From JACJXF01 sp964349045 (GTDB taxonomy: Bacteria > Bacteroidota > Bacteroidia > Bacteroidales > GCA-2748055): a stretch of 22,172 nt of DNA. Where the stretch lies: contig CAYGFI010000075.1 in NCBI GenBank assembly GCA_964349045.1, positions 1 through 22,172 of the forward strand, in the 5' to 3' direction. The position numbers and the translations under genes were made by a program. Below, one piece after another: positions 14,581-22,172 of the stretch. Below the pieces are notes generated by a model. It was not told where the DNA came from. It saw nothing but the letters and a program-made list of their open reading frames with translations, and did not search any database. Numbering within the stretch: the first letter of the stretch is position 1; each line of letters starts with the position of its first letter.

Positions 14581-15990
14581 GTGCATATCCCAAAATATTT
14601 TATTTTCATTTTTTTTCTTCAGTATGCAGAATTATTGTTTGGTACTGTGCCTGACGACAGTTTATATATTGTGGCAGACATTTCCATTTCAGGTAACCGG
14701 GTAACCAAACCGGAAATAATTAAAAAAGAACTTACTTTTAAAATCGGAGAGAGTATTTCACAGAATAAAATTGATGAATTATTTAGCAGAAGCTGTGAAA
14801 ATCTGCTTAATACATCACTTTTTAATTTTGTCAATATAAGTCATATAAACACAGAAGAATCTGAAATAATAGTTTTAATATCTGTAATTGAAAGGTGGTA
14901 TATCTGGCCCGCTCCCATTTTTGAACATGCTGAAAGAAATCTGGGAGCCTTTATTCACGATCCGGATTGGAACCGGATTAACTATGGTGGACAGATAATC
15001 TGGTATAATTTCAGGGGAAGGAGGGAGCAGCTCAAACTTAAACTGAGGTTTGGATATAAAGAACAATTTGAGGTTTTATATGATAAACCCAATTTTGGAA
15101 GAAATCAGCAACACGGGATCAGTATTGCATTGAACCAAACGAGGCAACATGAAGTAAATGTTTTTTCAGTTAATAATAAACCGGTTTATGTTCGAAATGA
15201 TAACCGTTACCTTGCAGAAGTTATAAATCCCTACTTTATCTATACATACCGCAGTTCCTTATATTCCCGGCATTTTTTAACCCTGGCCTGGCTTGGGCTG
15301 AAATACAGGGATCCGGGAACGCATGAATATTTCACGGGATTTTCTTATGGGCAGAATATCTCATGGATTTTTGGAGAATACTCATATGAATATGATTTTC
15401 GCGATTCAAAGTCATATCCTTTAAAAGGGAATTATTATCACATTGGAATCAGGCGCAGAGAATCTTTTTTACCTGATTTTAATGATTTTTCCAAATCTTC
15501 TGTACTGCTTACTGCTACTCACCATGGATCTCTTATAAAGAGGTTATTTTACAACGATGCAATTCGAATGCAACTTTCGAAAGATGTTTACGAGCCAAAA
15601 GTTTATCGCGGTGGATTAGGTTATGGGCCTTATCTCAGGGGATATGAACTTTTCGTTATGGATGGGAACAGCTACGTGCTTTTGGTTAACAATCTGAAAT
15701 ATTGCGTAATGCAGGAAAGAAGTTATAAACTGGGAATGATTCCCTGGTCGCAATTTAATCCGGTTCATTTTTCGATGTATGCAAATTTATTTTTGGATTT
15801 GGCTTTTGTCCAGGGTAAATATTACGCAACAGACGGAAACGATTATGTGAACCGCCTATTATATACCTTAGGGTTGGGTCTGGATATGGTAAGTTACTAT
15901 GACCAGGTAATACGTTTTGAGATTTCGGTAAACCGTGAGGGCCAGCCGGGGTTTTTTATTCATACTGAGATACCGTTCAGCAGGTGGTGA
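14581..15990 (+). CDS. BamA/TamA-like outer-membrane protein with one POTRA domain
   Basis: A 469-residue surface-antigen-type protein with an N-terminal hydrophobic signal (about 1-21). One POTRA domain follows (about 28-106; ISISGNRVTKPEIIKKELTFKIGE, then LFNFVNISHI and VLISVIERW). The C-terminal barrel (about 115-469) consists of amphipathic strands with many aromatics. LRGYE with Arg353 corresponds to the conserved VRGF-type loop-6 motif of BamA, and the last residue is an aromatic Trp as needed for barrel insertion. It is too short and has too few POTRA domains to be BamA itself. A role in outer-membrane protein or lipid handling is inferred. GTG at 14581 is the best start, since no ATG precedes the signal peptide. 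It is separated from the pump gene by a repeat element, so it is probably not in that operon. Confidence 0.82.
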   Translation: MHIPKYFIFIFFLQYAELLFGTVPDDSLYIVADISISGNRVTKPEIIKKELTFKIGESISQNKIDELFSRSCENLLNTSLFNFVNISHINTEESEIIVLISVIERWYIWPAPIFEHAERNLGAFIHDPDWNRINYGGQIIWYNFRGRREQLKLKLRFGYKEQFEVLYDKPNFGRNQQHGISIALNQTRQHEVNVFSVNNKPVYVRNDNRYLAEVINPYFIYTYRSSLYSRHFLTLAWLGLKYRDPGTHEYFTGFSYGQNISWIFGEYSYEYDFRDSKSYPLKGNYYHIGIRRRESFLPDFNDFSKSSVLLTATHHGSLIKRLFYNDAIRMQLSKDVYEPKVYRGGLGYGPYLRGYELFVMDGNSYVLLVNNLKYCVMQERSYKLGMIPWSQFNPVHFSMYANLFLDLAFVQGKYYATDGNDYVNRLLYTLGLGLDMVSYYDQVIRFEISVNREGQPGFFIHTEIPFSRW

Positions 15991-16013
15991 GAGGGGAGTG
16001 GGGATAATGGGTG

Positions 16014-16070
16014 AATGTTTCAGGTAAAAAACTCAATTTAAAACGCTGATTTTTATCCCCTGAAAACATT
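16014..16070 (+). repeat. Stem-loop between the BamA-like gene and comF-like gene
   Basis: AATGTTTCAGG (16014-16024) pairs with CCTGAAAACATT (16059-16070) with one bulged base. The inner A-run (16026-16031) faces a T-run (16050-16054), extending the stem after an asymmetric bulge. No T-run follows, and the structure ends 11 nt before the comF-like ATG. It could be a leader structure limiting ComF translation or a processing site. Confidence 0.45.
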
Positions 16071-16081
16071 AAGGGTAAAAA

Positions 16082-16762
16082 ATGCAATTAACAGATGATT
16101 TTCTGCAATTCTTTTTCCCGGATTTGTGCGTGGCATGCGGACAGATACTAAATAAGCAGGAAAAGGTACTTTGCACACAATGTTTGTTTCATATTCCAAG
16201 GACGGAGTTTCATAAGGATTTTGAAAATCCTGTTTCCCAGCTTTTCTGGGGCAGAGTAAAGATCGAATATGCCGGATCATTCTTTTATTTTAACAAAGGG
16301 AGTTCTTACCAGTCATTGATCCACAAGTTAAAATACAAAGGCAGGAGAGATATCGGTATTGAGTTGGGTAAAATTTTTGGCGCAGAACTCCGGAAAAGTG
16401 TTTTTACTATGGCAGATATGATTATACCGGTCCCACTGCATCCTGAAAAAATAAAAATCAGGGGATACAACCAGAGTGAGATGATTGCAAAGGGATTATC
16501 GCTGTCTCTTAATCTTCCGGTAAATACAAGCGCACTTTTACGTTCCGAATCGACAGAAACTCAAACCCGAAAGTCTCGTTTCGAGCGGTTCAGAAATATG
16601 GAAAAAAAATTTATTGTACGTTCAACTGCTGATCTGGAAGGGAAGCATATTATTCTTGCGGATGATGTGGTAACAACGGGCTCAACTTTAGAGGCCTGCG
16701 CAATTGCGGTCCTGGAAATTCAAGGCACGAAGGTAAGCATTCTCACTCTTGCTGTGGCTTAG
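16082..16762 (+). CDS. ComF-family phosphoribosyltransferase-like protein
   Basis: A 226-residue ComF/GntX-family protein. An N-terminal double zinc-knuckle has Cys16-x2-Cys19 and Cys31-x2-Cys34. The C-terminal type I phosphoribosyltransferase domain has the PRPP-binding motif ILADDVVTTGST (191-202; acidic pair Asp194-Asp195). The segment PVPLHPEKIKIRGYNQSEMIAKGL is a family hallmark. ComF proteins support DNA uptake in naturally competent bacteria, but many homologues occur without proven competence; no reaction is assigned. The gene starts 91 nt after the BamA-like gene. Its stop is 16 nt from that of the convergent barrel gene. Confidence 0.9.
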   Translation: MQLTDDFLQFFFPDLCVACGQILNKQEKVLCTQCLFHIPRTEFHKDFENPVSQLFWGRVKIEYAGSFFYFNKGSSYQSLIHKLKYKGRRDIGIELGKIFGAELRKSVFTMADMIIPVPLHPEKIKIRGYNQSEMIAKGLSLSLNLPVNTSALLRSESTETQTRKSRFERFRNMEKKFIVRSTADLEGKHIILADDVVTTGSTLEACAIAVLEIQGTKVSILTLAVA

Positions 16763-16778
16763 CATCTGGATTCCCGTT

Positions 16779-17381
16779 TTAGCGAAAATGATAGTAAAGC
16801 GAAAAACTAATAACATTATTACGCTGACCCCAATTAAGCCTGAGAGTTTGTCCGGAAGCATGGTCGCGTGCCGGTAAAACCGAATAGTTGTAACGGGCGC
16901 CGGCAGCGATGTGATCGGTTAGAAAATATCCCACCCCTGCAGTTGCTTCAAGAGTAAACCGGTGAAAAGGTTTACTATATTCATCAGAAATAATCCCGTC
17001 CTGATTTTCTTCCTTTGACGCCAGAAGGATTTCAGGAACAAGACCTCCTTCGAGGAAAACTTGTTTGCTATAGAAATAATGCAGTAATAATGGTATTTCA
17101 GCGTAATGAAGGCTTGTCTTGAACATGGTACGATCAATTTCGGTGCTTTTCTTATAAGCCCCTTTCTGGATATAGCGGATTTCGGTTTTCCAGTTCAGAT
17201 TCCTGTTAATCTTTCTGGTGGTATAGGCTCCGGCGGTAATTCCGACCTTGTTGTATCCTGAAAAGGTGTCCCCGTCGACCTGGCTTGCACTGAATCCCCC
17301 GAAAAAACCACCTTCGAATTGCTGTGAAAATGAGGGGATTGCAAAAGTAATCAGGATAAATAGCATGAAATATTTAATCAT
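16779..17381 (-). CDS. PorT-like outer-membrane beta-barrel protein
   Basis: A 200-residue protein with a signal peptide (about 1-19, ending PSFSQ) and eight or so amphipathic beta strands, ending VISFSLYYHFR. It fits the small outer-membrane beta-barrel/PorT-like group common in Bacteroidota. Strands such as VGITAGAYTTRKI, LNWKTEIRYIQKGAY, HYAEIPLLLHYFY and AAGARYNYSVLP support this. Functions of such proteins are diverse (some PorT members assist type IX secretion); none can be assigned here. It starts 2 nt after the sirtuin stop, indicating co-transcription and possible translational coupling. Confidence 0.85.
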   Translation of the reverse strand: MIKYFMLFILITFAIPSFSQQFEGGFFGGFSASQVDGDTFSGYNKVGITAGAYTTRKINRNLNWKTEIRYIQKGAYKKSTEIDRTMFKTSLHYAEIPLLLHYFYSKQVFLEGGLVPEILLASKEENQDGIISDEYSKPFHRFTLEATAGVGYFLTDHIAAGARYNYSVLPARDHASGQTLRLNWGQRNNVISFSLYYHFR

Positions 17382-17383
17382 TA

Positions 17384-18076
17384 TTATAGGTATTCTTCCA
17401 GTAAGATTTTCTTTAGTTTTTGCATTCCGGCGCCTGCAGGTTCCCGGATAAAGGTATAGTTTTTCCGACCCTTATCAAGTACAGGGTTGGGGTCGATTAA
17501 AAAAACAGGTGCAAATGGAGGGACTGAATGGATGAGACCTGCAGCAGGGTAAACATTGAGAGAAGTTCCTATGACCAGGAAAATATCAGCAGAATTACAA
17601 ATTTTTTCAGCTTCTGTAATAGCAGGTACCTCTTCGCCAAACCACACGATATAAGGGCGGAGCTGGAAACCTTTCTCGCACTTATCACCAGCATTAAGTT
17701 CAGTACCATTGATTTCATAAACCAGTTCAGGATCACCGGTACTTTGTGCTTTTTTCAGTTCGCCATGTAAATGAAGCACTTTTTTACTTCCGGCTCTTTC
17801 GTGCAGATCGTCAACATTCTGTGTGATGATATGCACATCAAAATACTTCTCCAGATCAACAAGTAAATTGTGTCCGTTATTCGGCTCAGCAGTAAGGAGT
17901 TGTCTGCGACGTTCGTTGTAAAAACGCAAAACAAGGTTCATATCTTGTTTCCAGCCTTCCGGGCTTGCAACCTGGGTTACATCATATTCTTCCCATAACC
18001 CCCCCATATCCCGGAAAGTTTTAAGCCCGCTTTCTGCACTGATCCCGGCACCTGTTAAAACAACTAGTCTCTTCAT
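17384..18076 (-). CDS. cobB: Sir2-family NAD-dependent protein deacylase (class III, CobB-like)
   Basis: A 230-residue sirtuin that removes acyl groups from protein lysines using NAD. NAD-binding motifs are GAGISAESGLKTFRD (9-23), ITQNVDD (84-90), VIGTSLNVYPAAG (168-180) and the catalytic His104 in LHLHGEL. Tyr53 and Arg56 in FYNERRRQL are the class III residues that bind succinyl or malonyl groups, so desuccinylase activity is likely. The zinc module looks lost: the first cysteine position is Ser112, and of the usual later cysteines only Cys133 remains (DKCEKGFQLRP). From memory this is frequent in Bacteroidota sirtuins. It is the first gene of a two-gene unit with the barrel protein. The leader contains an 11-bp inverted repeat. 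Confidence 0.93.
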   Translation of the reverse strand: MKRLVVLTGAGISAESGLKTFRDMGGLWEEYDVTQVASPEGWKQDMNLVLRFYNERRRQLLTAEPNNGHNLLVDLEKYFDVHIITQNVDDLHERAGSKKVLHLHGELKKAQSTGDPELVYEINGTELNAGDKCEKGFQLRPYIVWFGEEVPAITEAEKICNSADIFLVIGTSLNVYPAAGLIHSVPPFAPVFLIDPNPVLDKGRKNYTFIREPAGAGMQKLKKILLEEYL

Positions 18077-18081
18077 TTTAT

Positions 18082-18132
18082 TTTTTGCTTAATTCCGTTA
18101 GGATTTTAAACCCTTTTAGAGTTAAGCAAAAA
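18082..18132 (-). promoter_or_regulatory. Perfect 11-bp inverted repeat in the sirtuin leader
   Basis: TTTTTGCTTAA (18082-18092) and TTAAGCAAAAA (18122-18132) are perfect inverted arms around 29 bp, ending 6 nt before the sirtuin ATG. If transcription starts near 18168, the whole repeat is in the 5' untranslated RNA and can form a hairpin at the ribosome entry site. Alternatively it is an operator. Confidence 0.45.
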
Positions 18133-18173
18133 TATGGTTTTTTATTATTGCGTGAAATACCTAACTTAGGATG

Positions 18174-18181
18174 CAAAGGTA
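18174..18181 (-). promoter_or_regulatory. -7 promoter box for the sirtuin unit
   Basis: Minus-strand TACCTTTG followed by CATCC matches TAnnTTTG exactly. A TTTG lies upstream at slightly long spacing (23 bp). The predicted start is near 18168, giving a leader of about 90 nt. A second match, TATTTTTG at 18127-18134 on the same strand, is an alternative closer to the gene. Confidence 0.5.
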
Positions 18182-18224
18182 AGAAATTCTATTTATCAAT
18201 AAATCAAACAATTAATACGGATAA

Positions 18225-20192
18225 ATGATTGATCAGGCGACCATTGAAAAAATTTTTGAGACGGCAGATATTGTTGAAGTGATCTCTGAGTTTGTTCAAT
18301 TAAAGAAGGCAGGCACAAATTACAAAGGATTAAGTCCGTTCAGCAATGAAAAGACGCCTTCATTTATGGTATCTCCCACGAAAGGTATTTATAAGGATTT
18401 CAGTTCGGGCAAAGGAGGGAATGTTGTTGGATTTCTGATGGAGATTGAAAAACTCTCTTATCCGGATGCTTTAAGGTACCTGGCCAGAAAGTACAATATA
18501 CAGCTGATTGAAAAGGAGAAAACGGAAGAAGAGGTACAGCAGGAAAACGAAAGAGAGAGTCTTCTGGTAGTGAGTACATTTGCGCAGAAATATTTCAGTC
18601 ATAATCTTCTCGAATCGGCCGAAGGTAAGGCTATTGGTCTTAAGTACCTTATGGAAAGAGGGATCCGGGAGGATTCTATTGATAAATTTCAATTAGGATA
18701 TAGTTTTATTGAAAGAGATTCATTTACACAGGAAGCAAAGAAAAAAGGATTTAAAGTAGATTTCCTTTTGAAAACAGGCCTGAGTATTGAAAAGAGTGGT
18801 CCTCATTTCGATCGTTTTGCCGGGAGGGTAATGTTTCCTATTCACGGGATTTCGGGGAGTGTAATCGGTTTCGGGGGTCGAACCTTGCGAACGGATAAGG
18901 ATACTGCAAAATATCTGAATAGTCCGGAATCTGAAATTTATCATAAAAGTAAAGTCGTTTACGGACTTTTTTTTGCAAAAAAAGCCATTGTAAACAGCGA
19001 GAAATGTTATCTGGTAGAGGGATATACCGATGTAATTTCCATGCATCAGGCAGGGATAGAAAATGTGGTTGCCTCTTCAGGTACCGCATTGACAGTTGAA
19101 CAGATAAGACTTATCAAGCGGTTCACGCAGAACATTACTATTATTTATGACGGGGATGCAGCAGGCATTAAGGCTTCATTCAGAGGAATAGACCTGGTAC
19201 TGGAAGAAGGTTTGAATGTCAGGGTTTTAATGTTACCCGATGGTGAAGATCCCGACTCGTTTTCGAAAAAGCAAAGCGCGGGTGAGCTCAGGGAATTTAT
19301 TAAAGAGAATGAGAAGGATTTTATTTCATTTAAATCCCAGATTTTATTAAAAGACACAGTTAATGATCCTGTTAAAAAAGCCGGACTGATCACCGATATA
19401 GTAAAATCAATTTCGGTCATCCCCCTGGCTATCACACGGGCTGTTTACATACGTGAATGCAGTAAAGTTCTGGAAGTAGATGAAAACATCCTGCTTTCAG
19501 AACTTAACAAAATAAGGCGGCGGACAGATGAGGCAAAATGGAGTTCAAAGACACCGGAAAGAGCTGCAATAGACGCTCCGGCTCAGCCTCTTGTTCCATC
19601 ATTTGTTGATGAGATTTATTCAGAACACGAAGAGAGAGATATTATTTATTTTCTGCTGAAATTCGCCAATGAGAAACTACGACTACCCGCTGAGGATAAT
19701 GCAGAGATAAGCGTAGCAGAGTATATAATAAGAGAAATTAAAAATGACAATCTGGAATTTAAAAATCTGATTTACAAAAAGGTTTTTGAAGAAATCAGCC
19801 GGAAAATTGAGAACGGGGTGAAAGTTGAAGAAAAAGCTTTTACCTATAGTGAAGATAAAAAAATCTCTGAACTTGCGGTAGAGATTTTCACTTCACGTTA
19901 TGAGATCAGCAAAGTCTGGAAAAGGAAAGATACCTATATTGAACTTCCGGGTGAAAATCTGGGTACGGAAGTTCCCAAAACGGTACTTGCCTATAAGAAT
20001 AAGATTATCATGATTGCTCTCAGTGAGCTTTATTCCAGGATTAAAAATACAAATTCTGAAATGGAGCCAGAGAAAATAACCGACATACAAAAGCAAGTGA
20101 TGAACCTGAATGATATCAAACGCATCATTTCGAAAGATCTGGGTGAAAGGACAATTATTTCATTTATCGCGGGTATTCCACCTCAAAAATAA
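18225..20192 (+). CDS. dnaG: DNA primase
   Basis: A 655-residue DnaG that makes RNA primers at the replication fork. The N-terminal zinc-ribbon domain (about 1-95), the catalytic core and a TOPRIM domain are present. TOPRIM carries Glu265 in LVEGYTDV and Asp309/Asp311 in IYDGDAAG. The C-terminal part (about 430-655) is the helicase-binding region. Oddly, all four zinc ligands are replaced: the C-x2-H-x17-C-x2-C spacing is kept exactly, but the residues are Ser37, Ser40, Asp58 and Ser61. The surrounding NEKTPSF and SGKGGN motifs remain. MIDQATIEKIFETADIV is the standard start. It is divergent from the sirtuin gene, and an 88-nt gap separates it from the next gene. Confidence 0.96.
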   Translation: MIDQATIEKIFETADIVEVISEFVQLKKAGTNYKGLSPFSNEKTPSFMVSPTKGIYKDFSSGKGGNVVGFLMEIEKLSYPDALRYLARKYNIQLIEKEKTEEEVQQENERESLLVVSTFAQKYFSHNLLESAEGKAIGLKYLMERGIREDSIDKFQLGYSFIERDSFTQEAKKKGFKVDFLLKTGLSIEKSGPHFDRFAGRVMFPIHGISGSVIGFGGRTLRTDKDTAKYLNSPESEIYHKSKVVYGLFFAKKAIVNSEKCYLVEGYTDVISMHQAGIENVVASSGTALTVEQIRLIKRFTQNITIIYDGDAAGIKASFRGIDLVLEEGLNVRVLMLPDGEDPDSFSKKQSAGELREFIKENEKDFISFKSQILLKDTVNDPVKKAGLITDIVKSISVIPLAITRAVYIRECSKVLEVDENILLSELNKIRRRTDEAKWSSKTPERAAIDAPAQPLVPSFVDEIYSEHEERDIIYFLLKFANEKLRLPAEDNAEISVAEYIIREIKNDNLEFKNLIYKKVFEEISRKIENGVKVEEKAFTYSEDKKISELAVEIFTSRYEISKVWKRKDTYIELPGENLGTEVPKTVLAYKNKIIMIALSELYSRIKNTNSEMEPEKITDIQKQVMNLNDIKRIISKDLGERTIISFIAGIPPQK

Positions 20193-20280
20193 TTATTTAT
20201 CAAAGTTTATAGGTTAAACAACATAGCCTTCTTGACTCGGTTTATTAAAAGCCGTAAATTTATCATAAATCCATTTAGCC

Positions 20281-20973
20281 ATGAAGATCGATCTTTCAAA
20301 TTATCTTAAAGACAGATATCAGGAGACGCAATCGCGTCAGGCTTTTCCGGGTCCGGTTGTTACCATCGCCAGAGAACTTGGATGTCCCTCAAAAGTATTA
20401 GCAACTTCCCTCACTGATAAATTAAATAACCTGGATTACAAATTTTCGAAGAAAGCACCATGGAGATGGATAAGTAAGGAGATTTTAGAAGAATCGGCAA
20501 AAAGCCTTGGAGTTGAACTTGCTGAGATTCAGTATGTTTTCGAATATAAAACGCATGGTATACTGGAAGATCTATTGCTTTCACACTCGAAAAAGTTTTA
20601 TAAATCAGACAGGAAAATCCGGGACACTGTTGCCAAGGTAATCCGTAATTTTGCTGATGAAGGAAATGCGATAATTGTCGGACGCGGAGGAATTGCCATT
20701 ACCCGGGACATCCCAAAATCATTGCATATAAAGCTTGAAGCGCCCCTCGAATGGAGAGCCCTGCGAACCAGTGAAAAGCACAATATTACAATTGAACAGG
20801 CTAAAAAGTATTGTACTGAGATTGATAAAAAAAGAGAAGAATTCAGGAATTATTTTCAGGGGAAAGGAAACGATTATACACGGTTTGATATGAGCTTTAA
20901 CTGTATGACGGTTGATTCCGAAGAGATAGCAGCAATAATTGTCGAAACGATGAAAATCAGGAAAATTTTATAA
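20281..20973 (+). CDS. Cytidylate-kinase-like family protein
   Basis: A 230-residue cytosolic protein fitting the Cytidylate_kin2 group. The N-terminal PGPVVTIARELGCPSKVLA (23-41) occupies the position of the P-loop, but GCPSK (34-38) replaces the usual GSGG. Other segments are WRWISKEILEESAKSLGV, IIVGRGGIAITRD (131-143) and LEAPLEWRALRTSEKHNIT followed by an arginine-rich lid-like region. It is distinct from a standard CMP kinase in length and P-loop, so nucleotide phosphorylation is not assured. It lies 88 nt behind dnaG in the same direction, and co-transcription is possible. Confidence 0.75.
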   Translation: MKIDLSNYLKDRYQETQSRQAFPGPVVTIARELGCPSKVLATSLTDKLNNLDYKFSKKAPWRWISKEILEESAKSLGVELAEIQYVFEYKTHGILEDLLLSHSKKFYKSDRKIRDTVAKVIRNFADEGNAIIVGRGGIAITRDIPKSLHIKLEAPLEWRALRTSEKHNITIEQAKKYCTEIDKKREEFRNYFQGKGNDYTRFDMSFNCMTVDSEEIAAIIVETMKIRKIL

Positions 20974-21070
20974 AATTATTATATGAGGATTCTTTTTTGA
21001 TCGTATTACTTTTTTTACTTGCTTTGAATAGAAATTATTAAACCTTGAATATATTATAGAATTTTTCAAG

Positions 21071-21958
21071 ATGAGGATAAGCTCCAGAATAGTAATTTTA
21101 CTTCTTTTATTTCTATTTATTCTTCCCGGTTGCAAAGTGAGGAATAATGTGGAATCGATTGATACTGAGATTTTAGATGATGAACCGGCTTCGAATACGG
21201 GAAAAGTGCGGTTGATTTTTTATAACATGTACCTTCCTACGGAAATGTCAAGGTTGTTTGAGAAGTTAGGCGCTAACTATACACCAGGCATGCTTAATTC
21301 GGCTGATAATTTCTCCCGTTATGATGAAGATTCAAAAATTGCCCTGAACATCGGGCTTTATGGTGTAGATTTAAGCTATTGCCGGATTTTTAATCAAAAG
21401 GCAACAACAGCGAAATATTTTTCAACCATACAGATCCTTTATGAAAAGTTAGGTATTCCATCTAATTACTTCTATGATCTGATCCAGGGTCTGGAAAAAT
21501 ACTATAGCAATAAGGACTCTCTGGCAAAGTTTGCAAGTGATGTTTATGAATATGCCGATCAATACCTCAGGGAAAACGAAAAGGATGCATATGCTGCCTT
21601 GATCATCACCGGCGGATGGATTGAAGCGCTTTACCTGGCCTGCAAAATTGCAGAAAATAATCCCGGGGATGTGGAAATCTCTGAAAGAATTGCCGGTCAG
21701 AAATACTCCATAAACAGTTTGATTTCATTATTAAGCAATTATCAGGAGGATATTACAATCACAAAGTATATATTATTGCTGAAGGGATTGAAAAAATCAT
21801 TTGATAAGATTGATATTTATTATGACAAGGAGAACTTTCAATTGGATACCATAAACAAGTTTATTTCAGTTTCTGATTATGAAATAAACCTTTCTCCGGA
21901 TGTCCTGAAAGAGATCAATGCCAGTGTTAGTGAGATCCGTTCGGAGATTATTAACTAG
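21071..21958 (+). CDS. Predicted lipoprotein, function unknown
   Basis: A 295-residue protein with a lipoprotein signal: basic MRISSR, a hydrophobic core (about 7-19) and lipobox LPGC with Cys21 as the first mature residue. The mature part looks mostly helical and soluble: MYLPTEMSRLFEKLG, IGLYGVDLSYCRIFNQKA, SLAKFASDVYEYADQYL and ALIITGGWIEALYLACKIAE. I do not recognise a named domain. The GGWIEALY segment and the regular helices suggest a conserved helical family of Bacteroidota lipoproteins, but this is inference. It stands 97 nt after the kinase-like gene. Low-quality TTGCTTTG (21019-21026) could be its own -7 box. Confidence 0.8.
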   Translation: MRISSRIVILLLLFLFILPGCKVRNNVESIDTEILDDEPASNTGKVRLIFYNMYLPTEMSRLFEKLGANYTPGMLNSADNFSRYDEDSKIALNIGLYGVDLSYCRIFNQKATTAKYFSTIQILYEKLGIPSNYFYDLIQGLEKYYSNKDSLAKFASDVYEYADQYLRENEKDAYAALIITGGWIEALYLACKIAENNPGDVEISERIAGQKYSINSLISLLSNYQEDITITKYILLLKGLKKSFDKIDIYYDKENFQLDTINKFISVSDYEINLSPDVLKEINASVSEIRSEIIN

Positions 21959-22016
21959 ATTTGTGCAGAGACAGAAAAAAATTCACAGGCTCATAGATTA
22001 TTGTATTTAATATGTT

Positions 22017-22038
22017 TTCCGTACCGTACGGAACGGAA
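22017..22038. repeat. 22-bp near-perfect palindrome after the lipoprotein gene
   Basis: The sequence TTCCGTACCGT is followed by ACGGAACGGAA. It equals its reverse complement at 20 of 22 positions and centres on CCGTACGG. It lies about 60 bp after the lipoprotein stop. No T-run follows, so it is not a clear terminator. Confidence 0.5.
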
Positions 22039-22102
22039 GTTAATCGGAGTTGCTATTCACCTGGTGACAAAAAATTTTAATCAGTTGAATTTAAATATTT
22101 TA

Positions 22103-22145
22103 ACCACAATGGACACGAAGAATTCACAATGGGCACAAATTGCAA
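22103..22145. repeat. Degenerate CACAATGG/CACAAA repeats at the right edge
   Basis: Successive units ACCACAATGGA, CACGAAGAATT, CACAATGGG, CACAAATTG and CAAAG form a degenerate repeat of roughly 9-11 bp. This resembles, from memory, CACAAAGGACACAAAG-type intergenic repeats of Bacteroidota and other genomes. It may continue past the window. Confidence 0.4.
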
Positions 22146-22172
22146 AGAAAACGTTATTATCCTGAAAAACAA

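Noticed and set aside
1..22172. CRISPR array, tRNA/rRNA gene, insertion sequence or defence system
   Set aside because: No regularly spaced identical repeats, no transposase or nuclease-type proteins and no structural RNA signature were seen.

Overview
The window looks like chromosomal DNA of a Bacteroidota member, probably a Bacteroidia- or Flavobacteriia-like lineage. The evidence is AT-rich DNA, near absence of Shine-Dalgarno sequences, several Bacteroidota-type -7 boxes (TAnnTTTG), a lipoprotein membrane-fusion subunit in an RND efflux operon, a GIN/DUF2807 protein, a PorT-like barrel protein and a DUF2461 protein. I see no prophage, insertion sequence, CRISPR array, rRNA or tRNA. All genes appear intact; none is visibly frameshifted.

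Layout. 1-3175 (minus strand): an OmpR-type response regulator, a HAMP-containing histidine kinase 4 nt behind it, and a membrane-anchored coiled-coil protein of unknown role, ending in two tandem terminators. Three 7-bp boxes with exact 11-bp period lie between kinase and coiled-coil gene, just where a response regulator would activate transcription. 3449-5855: an acyl-CoA synthetase-like AMP-binding enzyme convergent with a DUF2461 gene, separated by a long hairpin built from 8-bp repeats. 5939-7307: ispD (isoprenoid precursor synthesis) convergent and overlapping by 29 nt with a GIN-domain protein.

7626-14367 (plus): a TetR regulator followed by a complete tripartite RND efflux system (TolC-like channel, lipoprotein adaptor, 1130-residue pump). 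A perfect Shine-Dalgarno sequence precedes a 19-codon ORF whose TGA overlaps the tolC-like ATG, a candidate coupled leader peptide. 14413-14504 is a REP/MITE-like inverted repeat. 14581-16762: a single-POTRA BamA/TamA-like outer-membrane protein and a ComF-family phosphoribosyltransferase. 16779-18076 (minus): a class-III sirtuin and a PorT-like barrel gene 2 nt apart. 18225-21958 (plus): DNA primase, a cytidylate-kinase-like protein and an uncharacterised lipoprotein.

Most genes are ordinary. The points most worth a second look are the tolC leader ORF, the 11-bp-phased boxes beside the two-component genes, loss of zinc ligands in both DnaG and the sirtuin, and the G-U-compensated hairpin after the AMP-binding enzyme. 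No clearly new multi-gene system is visible.
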